Translations under genes and position numbers: made by a program
Shown here: positions 1 to 5,008 of the stretch, in pieces
Layout of the letters: each line of letters begins with the position of its first letter
How positions within the stretch are numbered: the first letter of the stretch is position 1
Notes under the pieces: model-generated
Seen by the model: the letters and a program-made list of their open reading frames with translations, nothing else
Databases searched by the model: none
What the model was told of the DNA's origin: nothing
Source: Nitrospirota bacterium
GTDB taxonomy: Bacteria; Nitrospirota; Thermodesulfovibrionia; Thermodesulfovibrionales; JdFR-88
NCBI GenBank assembly: GCA_021819985.1
Contig: JAKAEG010000247.1
Coordinates: forward strand, 1-5,028
Direction of reading: 5' to 3'
DNA length: 5,028 nucleotides

Positions 1-1015
1 AGTTCGCGCAGAACTCTGACATGCCGGCGCCGTACGCGTTGTGCCGGGCATTGGTGGAGTCGTTCTCAGTCCAGTTGGTAGAACTGGGAGCAGCAGCATT
101 GATGAGGCTGCCGCCACCGACATAGGTCATATTGGTGATGCCGCCATAAGTGCTGCCTGTCTGGACCGGGAAACCGACATACGTGTTGCCGTCAGCTCCG
201 GTCGGGTCGTACTGGGCCGAGCCGCCCGGGTCATACCCTACTCCGGCGAGGAGCCTGAAGGGACCAACCGCGTTGCCAACGCCCACCGCGGTACCGCCAT
301 AGGAACCGCTGCCGGTTATCCTCTTGCTTTGGAGGATAGTTGATTTGCCGTGCGGATCGTGGCAGGAGTTGCAAGCCAGGTTAGCAGCCGGATAGGCCGT
401 GTGGGAGGTGCCGAGGCTGCTGCCAGGGGCCGTCGTGAGTGTCGCGTTGCCGGTAGTAAGACCAAAGTCAGCGGCGACGACCTGGTGGCCGTGGTTAGCC
501 GCTATGGAACTCGCGGTGGCAGTCGTGCCGTCAGGGTTCACGAGAGTATAGGTGTAAGTCGTCTCAATCCAGGCAAAGTCGCCAGCCGGGTTCTGTACTG
601 AACCGGCATGCGTGGTGTCGATACTCATCTCCTGGAAGAAAAGAGGTGTAGTGCTTGTTGCTGCGTGACAGTTGAGGCAGGTGGAGCTGGGGTCCGACCC
701 TCTCAGCAGGTACTGGTTGTTGGTATTGCCAACTGAGCCGGTTAAGGTGTTGGCGGTAGCGCCGTTAAGGGCTGCGCCAGTCCAGCCCGTGACGCCCGCG
801 GTGTGAAGAGCGGTCCTGGTCATCTGGGGCCATGTTGAACCTGCTGTGACGCTGGAGTCATAGGCAACCGTTCCTGAAGTAACCGAGTTGTGCATCGTAT
901 GGCAGCCTTCGCAGAAGCCGACGCCGCCGTCATGGAAGGCAAAGGCAGCGCCCGAGAGCCCGAATACGAGCAGGGCCGCCGCCATGAGGACTATAAGTAT
1001 TCTTGCTGCTTTCAT
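1..1015 (-). CDS. omcS: OmcS-like multiheme c-type cytochrome, 3' end cut by window edge
   Basis: Secreted multiheme c-type cytochrome, read without a stop from ATG at 1015 to the window edge (338 complete codons). The start follows AGGGGG (1028-1023) at 7 nt; an upstream in-frame ATG at 1021 lies too close to it. Residues 1-26 are a Sec signal peptide (Lys/Arg n-region, hydrophobic 6-20, probable cleavage after AFA). CxxCH heme sites are CEGCH 35-39, CLNCH 113-117 and CNSCH 215-219, and Cys336-Ala-Asn is cut just before a probable fourth. From memory of the family, FHDGG, CEGCHTMHNS, GDFAWIETTYTY, GHQVVAADF, CHDPHGK, VGPFRLLAGVGY and YGAGMSEFCAN match blocks of Geobacter OmcS, a six-heme protein that polymerises into extracellular electron-conducting filaments. 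Candidate distal heme ligands are His28, His42, His177 and His222. The heme1-heme2 segment is longer than I recall for OmcS. It could instead be an OmcT-type paralogue. Confidence 0.9.
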   Translation of the reverse strand, partial: MKAARILIVLMAAALLVFGLSGAAFAFHDGGVGFCEGCHTMHNSVTSGTVAYDSSVTAGSTWPQMTRTALHTAGVTGWTGAALNGATANTLTGSVGNTNNQYLLRGSDPSSTCLNCHAATSTTPLFFQEMSIDTTHAGSVQNPAGDFAWIETTYTYTLVNPDGTTATASSIAANHGHQVVAADFGLTTGNATLTTAPGSSLGTSHTAYPAANLACNSCHDPHGKSTILQSKRITGSGSYGGTAVGVGNAVGPFRLLAGVGYDPGGSAQYDPTGADGNTYVGFPVQTGSTYGGITNMTYVGGGSLINAAAPSSTNWTENDSTNARHNAYGAGMSEFCAN

Positions 1016-1022
1016 TAACATT

Positions 1023-1028
1023 CCCCCT
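1023..1028 (-). promoter_or_regulatory. Shine-Dalgarno of the OmcS-like gene
   Basis: AGGGGG on the minus strand lies 7 nt before ATG 1015 and only 1 nt before the alternative ATG 1021. The spacing selects 1015 as the start, which also gives a compact signal peptide beginning MKAARILI. Confidence 0.65.
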
Positions 1029-1079
1029 GATTTGTGTTTTTAAAACATTCCAAAACTCTGATTATTTGCTTCTTCCATT

Positions 1080-1135
1080 CTCCGGCGGATTAATACCCCC
1101 CGAAGTTCCCACTTGCCGCTAACCGTAACGGCAAG
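1080..1135 (-). promoter_or_regulatory. Two tandem stem-loops in the leader of the OmcS-like gene
   Basis: In the minus-strand transcript between the NHL gene and the cytochrome two hairpins can be drawn. The first pairs CTTGCCG (1118-1112 region) with CGGCAAG (1135-1129 region), 7 perfect pairs around a 10-nt loop. The second, 1105-1080, has 10-nt arms around TATTAA with nine of ten positions pairing, two of them G-T. Neither is followed by a T-run, so they do not look like intrinsic terminators. They may be an RNA processing or stability barrier that uncouples cytochrome expression from NHL expression, or a regulatory leader. I could not match them to a known riboswitch class; in particular I do not see the GEMM-type core reported upstream of some Geobacter cytochrome genes. 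Confidence 0.35.
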
Positions 1136-1244
1136 CCCTCAAATCTGTTCCCTTCTGCAACCACCTCCTTTCATTTACAGCGGGGCCTTTTCATTTGTAA
1201 CGGCACATTGATTCGTGGCCGTTTTAAAAACGCAGGGACCCGCA

Positions 1245-2258
1245 TTAGTCATAACCCATTTTGAAGACGTCCACACCGCGGTTGGCGCCCTGGGATACAT
1301 AAAGCGTCCCGTCCTTGGCAACCGCCACTTCGGTCGGCACTATCAGACCGCCCATCCCGTAACCGCGATAGCCAAATTCTCTTGCAAAATTCAGGTCTTT
1401 GTCGAAAATCAGCACGGCGCAACGGAGCCTGTCCGTTACATAGATATAGCCCTTGTCATCCACGGCGATCCCGGAAGCGACTCCGAATTTTCCGGCTCCG
1501 CTTCCCCCAACTCCAAACCCCTTAACCTTCCCGTCGGGGGTGACCTTGTAAGCCCTGAAGGAGGTCGGTATCGTAAGGTACATATTGCCGGCGTCGTCCA
1601 TAGTGAAACCGAAAGCGCCTACATCTCCGGCTTTCATAAAATTGCCGGACTTGTCTTTGATCTTGTCCCATCCCATTGTGTGGAAAAGGTCCCAGGTCCG
1701 GAGGCAAACACCCTTTTCATCCACCTGAGCAACCAGCAAATGGGACAAATCAGCCAAGTAGAGATGCCCACCCTTGATAAACAGCTTGCCAGGCTCGAAA
1801 ATGGAAAAAGACGGCGGCAGATTGGTTACCATAATCTTTCGTTTCAGCTCCCCCCTGTAATTGCAGAAGCCTATGAAATACCGGTTGTCCCCGCGTCCAT
1901 ATGAAAGGGTTAATATATTTCCGTCTTTATCCACCGCAAGGTCTGAGATTACCCCAAGATTGCCGGCCTCGCCGAACTGGTACGTCTGCATGCCAGCGGA
2001 GTTGAATATGCTCACCGTGTCGTCACTGATAACGTAGACCTCGCCGGTGTAGCCATCCACGGCAAGCCGCGTGCCGAAACTGTATGGTATGCCGCCTGAA
2101 AAATTCGCGAGCTTGAAGAGATAATAAACGGTAAGCCCGTATGCGCCAGCCTGGCCGCAGAACACAGAACAGAGCAGAGCTGCGCCAAATAACGCAACAC
2201 TCCGTTTAATGAACTTTAATCCCTTCCTGTTCGCTCTATTTCCTGCCCTGCCATGCAT
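1245..2258 (-). CDS. Secreted NHL-repeat beta-propeller protein
   Basis: 337-aa exported protein. The N-terminus has a basic n-region (residues 1-19), a hydrophobic stretch at about 21-34 and a probable signal-peptidase site after AGA (37-39). There is no convincing lipobox, because the residue before each Cys is Leu or Phe. The mature part is built of NHL-type blades, each with an LAVD/IAVDDKG-type strand, a (I/V)YV(T/S)D strand and a V.IF/V.VF strand. The clearest are TRLAVDGYTGEVYVISDDTV near residue 63, ISDLAVDKDGNI near 105, FTMDDAGNMYLT near 217, SGIAVDDKGYIYVTDRLR near 262 and TEVAVAKDGTLYVSQGANR near 310. About six blades would make a closed propeller, a fold that usually binds proteins or other ligands. 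There is no visible catalytic motif. The start at 2258 has only a distant purine-rich site (AGGGG, about 14 nt), so the exact start is less certain. The gene lies upstream of and co-oriented with the OmcS-like gene, suggesting a joint role in extracellular cytochrome function. Confidence 0.88.
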   Translation of the reverse strand: MHGRAGNRANRKGLKFIKRSVALFGAALLCSVFCGQAGAYGLTVYYLFKLANFSGGIPYSFGTRLAVDGYTGEVYVISDDTVSIFNSAGMQTYQFGEAGNLGVISDLAVDKDGNILTLSYGRGDNRYFIGFCNYRGELKRKIMVTNLPPSFSIFEPGKLFIKGGHLYLADLSHLLVAQVDEKGVCLRTWDLFHTMGWDKIKDKSGNFMKAGDVGAFGFTMDDAGNMYLTIPTSFRAYKVTPDGKVKGFGVGGSGAGKFGVASGIAVDDKGYIYVTDRLRCAVLIFDKDLNFAREFGYRGYGMGGLIVPTEVAVAKDGTLYVSQGANRGVDVFKMGYD

Positions 2259-2329
2259 GATTCTGACTCTTACCCCTTTCAGTCAATCCGCAATTCAAAA
2301 CTGACTTAACCAACAGTTGTTCATAGTTA

Positions 2330-2345
2330 AGCAATTAATATGCCC
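2330..2345 (-). promoter_or_regulatory. Putative sigma-54 (-24/-12) promoter for the NHL-cytochrome unit
   Basis: The minus strand reads GGGCAT-ATTAA-TTGCT from 2345 to 2330. Compared with the sigma-54 consensus TGGCAC-N5-TTGC(A/T), the invariant GG and GC dinucleotides are present with the correct 12-nt offset, and CA and TTGCT also match; the two mismatches are in the -24 half. A start near 2319 would give a leader of about 60 nt before the NHL start at 2258. Sigma-54 promoters need an enhancer-binding protein, and none is encoded in this window. A chance match in AT-rich DNA cannot be excluded. Confidence 0.5.
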
Positions 2346-2351
2346 ACTTTT

Positions 2352-2369
2352 TTACTAATTAATAAGTAA
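2352..2369. repeat. 18-bp imperfect AT-rich palindrome, possible operator
   Basis: TTACT and AGTAA arms flank an ATTAAT core, with eight of nine positions symmetric. It lies directly upstream of the putative sigma-54 promoter, on the side away from the NHL gene, where a regulator could bind. AT-rich DNA yields such symmetry easily, so this is a weak call. Confidence 0.25.
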
Positions 2370-2428
2370 TTGAAAAGAAATAATTTTTTTAAAAACATTA
2401 GCAATTTTGGGCGGGAAAACTCCGGATT

Positions 2429-2456
2429 TTGCGTGATTTCACCACCTTGTTAATAA
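2429..2456 (+). promoter_or_regulatory. Possible sigma-70-type promoter for the small ORF and GT/TPR gene
   Basis: TTGCGT (2429-2434), a 16-nt spacer and TAATAA (2451-2456), with TG two bases before the -10 (TGT-TAATAA, an extended -10 look), lie about 45 bp before the small ORF start at 2500. The hexamers are moderate matches. GTGATTTCAC, an inverted repeat at 2433-2442, sits between them. Confidence 0.3.
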
Positions 2457-2468
2457 AAAAAGTGTTTT

Positions 2469-2483
2469 TTGACGGAAAGTCAA
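2469..2483 (+). promoter_or_regulatory. Small hairpin next to the Shine-Dalgarno of the small ORF
   Basis: TTGAC-GGAAA-GTCAA is a perfect 5-bp inverted repeat with a 5-nt loop. It ends 3 nt before the AAGGAG site at 2487. It could influence ribosome access in the transcript, or be a half-site pair for a regulator on DNA. Confidence 0.3.
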
Positions 2484-2486
2484 TTT

Positions 2487-2492
2487 AAGGAG
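2487..2492 (+). promoter_or_regulatory. Strong Shine-Dalgarno before the 25-codon ORF
   Basis: AAGGAG ends 7 nt before ATG 2500, an ideal spacing. The large downstream gene has only CCAGG three bases before its own ATG, so this is the only good ribosome entry site in front of the transcription unit. Confidence 0.65.
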
Positions 2493-2499
2493 CTATTGA

Positions 2500-2577
2500 A
2501 TGGAAAGAAGCAGAATATGGCGGCCTGAAAAAATGAGTCCCGATGTTTATAATAAAAGTGATTTTTTTCCAGGCTAA
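2500..2577 (+). CDS. 25-aa small ORF, probably translationally coupled to the GT/TPR gene
   Basis: Short open frame beginning MERSRIWRPEK and ending SDFFPG, then TAA. Its strong AAGGAG site is 7 nt upstream. Its stop codon shares an A with the ATG of the 620-aa gene (TAATG at 2575-2579), the classic layout for termination-reinitiation coupling. The peptide is basic at the N-terminus and has no membrane segment or signal. I recognise no family. It may be a leader peptide whose purpose is to deliver ribosomes to the next gene, whose own Shine-Dalgarno is very weak, or it may be a real small protein. The evidence is the start signal and junction, not homology. Confidence 0.5.
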   Translation: MERSRIWRPEKMSPDVYNKSDFFPG

Positions 2578-4439
2578 TGAAAAGACAGGCAAAACGCATC
2601 GAATATTATCTGGCGGGGCTGGTTGCTGCGGCAGCCTTCCTGGTTTATCTGCATGCCCTGAAAAACGGGTTTGTCTACTGGGACGACCAGGTATATGTTT
2701 ACGAGAACCTCCACATCCATTCATTGAATGCCGCTTTTTTGAAGTGGGCTTTTTCCAGCTTCTATGCCTCCAACTGGTTCCCGCTCACCTGGATGTCTCA
2801 TGCCCTTGATTACGCCATCTGGGGATTAAACCCCGCGGGGCATCACCTGACAAACATCATTCTGCATTCTATCAATACCTTTTTTGTGGTGGTCCTGACG
2901 ATAAGGCTTATTGAGGTATGGGAAAAGACTGCCTGCCTAAATCCCCTCACCCTCCGCTTCGCTCCCCCCTCTCCCATTGGGAGAGGGGCAGGGGTGAGGG
3001 CAGATGATAATTCAGTGAGGGAAGACGGCAATTCTTTTCTGGCCGGCAGGGGGAAACTCATTGCCGGTGCGATAACCGGACTGCTCTTTGGCCTGCATCC
3101 CCTGCATGTGGAATCAGTGGCATGGGTATCGGAGCGAAAAGACATCCTTTGCGCACTGTTTTACCTGCTGAGCATTCTTGCATACATAAGATATGTCAAA
3201 GGAGTTTACGAACATAGGAACAGGTATTCACCCTATTTGCTTTCACTATGTTTTTTTGCACTTGCCCTGATGAGCAAGCCGATGGCGGTAACCCTTCCCG
3301 TTGTCCTGCTTATTCTGGACTGGCACCCCCTTGGCAGGATATTTTTATTTTCTTTCAAGTCCTCCAGGACCGCACTCATTGAAAAACTCCCATTCTTCGT
3401 CTTAAGCGGCTTCTCGTCCTTGCTGACCATTATGGCGCAAAAAAAAGGAGGGACTGTAATGCCGCTTACCCGTCTGCCGTTTTCCGAGCGCCTCCTGGTG
3501 CCTGCCAGGTCCCTCGCCCTTTATCTCTGGAAGATGTTCCTGCCTTTGAATCTCGTCCCTTATTATCCATACCCTAAAGACGTAACTCTGCTGTCTGCCC
3601 GGTTTTTCCTGCCTGTCATCCTGATCGCCGCGGTAACGGCGTTCTGCCTGGTTAAAGCCAAAAAGCAGAAATTATGGCTTGCCTGCTGGGGATATTACGT
3701 TATAACTCTTCTGCCGGTGATCGGCATCGTCCAGGTGGGAGAGCAGGCGATGGCGGACAGATATGCCTACCTGCCGAGCCTCGGCCCTTTTCTTGCCGCA
3801 GGGGTGGCCGCGGCATGGGCCTGGAAGAAGGCGGACTTTTCCAAACAGAGGCGGGCATTAAAGGTGGCGGGCGCTTCTGCCGCCCTCCTGATAGTGATCT
3901 CAATGTCCTATCTCACCTTCGGGCAAATAGGCGTATGGAAAAACAGCCTCGTATTCTGGAATTATGTTATTAAAAAAGAACCGGGTAAAATATCGATTGC
4001 TTACGAAAACCGTGCAGTCGCCCTTGAAGATATGGGACAAACCGGAAGAGCCATCCCCGACTATATCGAGGCGATCTCAATTGACCCGTCCTTTTTTGAG
4101 GCACATTTTAACCTGGCAAGAGCTTTTACTGAAACTGGCCGCCTGGAACTCGCTATCGCGGAGTATAAAAAAGTCGTTTCCCTGGACCCGTCATATGCGA
4201 AGACATACAATGACATGGGGGTTGTGAGCGCCAGGATGGGACGGCTGGAACCGGCGCTGAGAGATTTCAGCAAAGCCATCGTTTTAGACCCTGAGAATAC
4301 GGAATTTTACATAAATCGCGGAAAAGTTTACTCCATGTCCGGCAGCACGAAGCTTGCCGCCCTCGATTTCCAGAAAGCCTGCGGCATGGGAGACCAAATG
4401 GGCTGCCAGGAGTTGCGGCAAACGGGTGTACATATTTAA
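2577..4439 (+). CDS. Polytopic GT-C-like glycosyltransferase with C-terminal TPR domain
   Basis: 620-aa inner-membrane protein of the bacterial TPR-containing family that resembles eukaryotic TMTC O-mannosyltransferases. Residues 12-28 form the first membrane segment, followed by the loop motif NGFVYWDDQVYV (30-41); Asp36-Asp37 sits where GT-C enzymes carry a catalytic acidic pair. Family-like blocks follow: WFPLTWMSHALDY (67-79), GLNPAGHHLTN (83-93), HPLHVESVAWVSERKD (174-189), SKPMAVTLPVVLLILDW (233-249), YLWKMFLPLNLVPYYPYP (316-333) and MADRYAYLPSLGPF (392-405). Roughly ten hydrophobic segments lie between 12 and 448. Residues about 473-605 hold about four TPR units (for example AHFNLARAFTETGRLELAIA), likely for protein binding. 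The probable role is transfer of sugar from a lipid-linked donor to an envelope protein or glycan; the substrate is unknown. Residues 122-141 are encoded by an inserted palindromic repeat. The start is supported by the TAATG junction with the small ORF. Confidence 0.82.
   Translation: MKRQAKRIEYYLAGLVAAAAFLVYLHALKNGFVYWDDQVYVYENLHIHSLNAAFLKWAFSSFYASNWFPLTWMSHALDYAIWGLNPAGHHLTNIILHSINTFFVVVLTIRLIEVWEKTACLNPLTLRFAPPSPIGRGAGVRADDNSVREDGNSFLAGRGKLIAGAITGLLFGLHPLHVESVAWVSERKDILCALFYLLSILAYIRYVKGVYEHRNRYSPYLLSLCFFALALMSKPMAVTLPVVLLILDWHPLGRIFLFSFKSSRTALIEKLPFFVLSGFSSLLTIMAQKKGGTVMPLTRLPFSERLLVPARSLALYLWKMFLPLNLVPYYPYPKDVTLLSARFFLPVILIAAVTAFCLVKAKKQKLWLACWGYYVITLLPVIGIVQVGEQAMADRYAYLPSLGPFLAAGVAAAWAWKKADFSKQRRALKVAGASAALLIVISMSYLTFGQIGVWKNSLVFWNYVIKKEPGKISIAYENRAVALEDMGQTGRAIPDYIEAISIDPSFFEAHFNLARAFTETGRLELAIAEYKKVVSLDPSYAKTYNDMGVVSARMGRLEPALRDFSKAIVLDPENTEFYINRGKVYSMSGSTKLAALDFQKACGMGDQMGCQELRQTGVHI
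2944..3000. repeat. G/C-rich palindromic dispersed repeat inserted in frame in the GT/TPR gene
   Basis: A nested inverted repeat. The outer arms are CCCTCACCC (2944-2952) and GGGTGAGGG (2992-3000). The inner arms are CCCCTCTCCC (2966-2975) and GGGAGAGGGG (2979-2988), with an ATT loop. All 19 pairs are perfect. From general knowledge, elements of this form are scattered through many proteobacterial genomes, normally between genes. Here the frame stays open and reads as NPLTLRFAPPSPIGRGAGVR, followed by a hydrophilic stretch, between two membrane segments. Confidence 0.75.
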
Positions 4440-4490
4440 TGTTATATATTTTATTGACTTTCGGCAGCTTACGTGGCAAATTAATCTCGC

Positions 4491-4520
4491 TTGGGCCGGG
4501 GCCGATCATGGTCCTACTAT
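4491..4520 (+). promoter_or_regulatory. Possible promoter of the cold-shock gene
   Basis: TTGGGC (4491-4496), an 18-nt spacer and TACTAT (4515-4520) lie 35 bp before the start codon. An alternative -35 is TTGACT (4454-4459), but its -10 is poor. The 115-bp gap after the GT/TPR gene and the absence of a coupled start suggest the cold-shock gene has its own promoter. Confidence 0.3.
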
Positions 4521-4537
4521 AAATTTTTTCAATTTTC

Positions 4538-4545
4538 AAGGAGGT
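4538..4545 (+). promoter_or_regulatory. Very strong Shine-Dalgarno of the cold-shock gene
   Basis: AAGGAGGT, a full anti-SD match, stands 9 nt before ATG 4555. It fixes this start. The longer in-frame reading from 4354 would add about 67 residues overlapping the GT/TPR gene and unrelated to the cold-shock fold. Confidence 0.85.
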
Positions 4546-4554
4546 CTTTTTCAG

Positions 4555-4755
4555 ATGCTGACAGGCAAGGTGAAGTGGTTCAATGACGCGAAGGGTTTCG
4601 GATTCATTACGGCGGACGATGGCACGGAGGTCTTCGTACATTTCTCCTCCATCAACTCCGAGGGTTTCAAGAGCCTGGCTGAAGGACAGGCCGTGAGCTT
4701 TGACGTGGAGCAGGGCCCCAAAGGGCCAAGAGCCGTAAACGTGGAAAGAAAATAA
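4555..4755 (+). CDS. csp: Cold-shock protein, CspA family (single CSD domain)
   Basis: 66-aa single cold-shock domain, the normal length for the family. It is a five-stranded OB-fold that binds single-stranded RNA and DNA and acts as an RNA chaperone in the cytoplasm. RNP1 is visible as KGFGFI (residues 13-18) and RNP2 as VFVHF (26-30). The opening TGKVKWFNDAKGFGFI and the closing GPKGPRAVNV are hallmarks of the family. Key aromatic and basic binding residues (Lys7, Trp8, Phe15, Phe17, Phe27, His29, Phe30) are in place. It lies 115 bp after the GT/TPR gene with its own leader and very strong ribosome site, and before a stem-loop, so it is probably a monocistronic, highly translated gene. I cannot tell whether it is cold-induced or constitutive. 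Confidence 0.97.
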   Translation: MLTGKVKWFNDAKGFGFITADDGTEVFVHFSSINSEGFKSLAEGQAVSFDVEQGPKGPRAVNVERK

Positions 4756-4778
4756 AAACCGGTCAAAAATTCATACAG

Positions 4779-4815
4779 AGGGCGTTAAAATTCTTTATAT
4801 AAATTTTAACGCCCT
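4779..4815. terminator. 14-bp perfect stem-loop after the cold-shock gene
   Basis: AGGGCGTTAAAATT (4779-4792) pairs fully with AATTTTAACGCCCT (4802-4815) around a 9-nt loop. It begins 23 bp after the stop codon, the usual place for a transcription end. On the plus strand no T-run follows (TTAAAAATTC), so it is not a textbook intrinsic terminator. It may instead protect the 3' end of the mRNA, or act on both strands. Confidence 0.55.
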
Positions 4816-4973
4816 TAAAAATTCTCCGCATTTTACAAAAAAGACCCCCGGCCAGACCTGCTCCCCTCGGAATAAAAAATCTATAATTAGTTTCTGTTGC
4901 GAAAGCCGTTTTTCCGCGCAAAAATTACTAATGGAGGGGTACATATTGGGAGGTGTTGCTACGTCTAATAGCC
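4816..4973. other. Intergenic stretch without a supported gene
   Basis: Between the cold-shock stem-loop and the dispersed repeat I see no coding region. There is an isolated TATAAT (4882-4887) without a credible -35. A purine-rich stretch at 4931-4953 (ATGGAGGGG and later GGGAGG) has no convincing start codon behind it, although two reading frames remain open to the window edge through the repeat. Confidence 0.4.
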
Positions 4974-5008
4974 GTCATTCCCGAGGTAGTAATCGGGAAT
5001 CCAGTGAC
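4974..5008. repeat. Dispersed palindromic repeat of the ATTCCCG/CGGGAAT type with T-tract
   Basis: GTC-ATTCCCG (from 4974) and CGGGAAT...GAC (to 5008) form an inverted repeat: 7 perfect inner pairs around a 10-nt loop, and 3 outer pairs with a short bulge. It resembles the well-known family of intergenic repeats with the core ATTCCCG-N-CGGGAAT found in many genomes, including Neisseria dRS3-like elements. Seven T residues follow directly (5009-5015), so on the plus strand it can also act as an intrinsic terminator. Confidence 0.65.

Noticed and set aside
41..601. Two plus-strand open frames of 100 and 83 codons
   Set aside because: They lie antisense to the cytochrome, which has a signal peptide and heme motifs in register; their products are low-complexity and lack ribosome sites.
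1016..1244. GEMM-type cyclic dinucleotide riboswitch before the cytochrome
   Set aside because: Such elements precede some Geobacter cytochrome genes, but I could not find the conserved core sequences here; a covariance search would settle it.
1215..1904. 229-codon plus-strand frame
   Set aside because: Antisense to the NHL gene, whose blades are clearly visible on the other strand. The length comes from GC-biased third positions and no protein family is recognisable.
2843..3145. 100-codon minus-strand frame across the palindromic repeat
   Set aside because: Shadow of the GT/TPR gene; the symmetry of the repeat keeps both strands open.
4354..4554. Longer in-frame N-terminal extension of the cold-shock protein
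   Set aside because: It overlaps the GT/TPR gene and has no family counterpart; the AAGGAGGT site at 4538 fixes the start at 4555.
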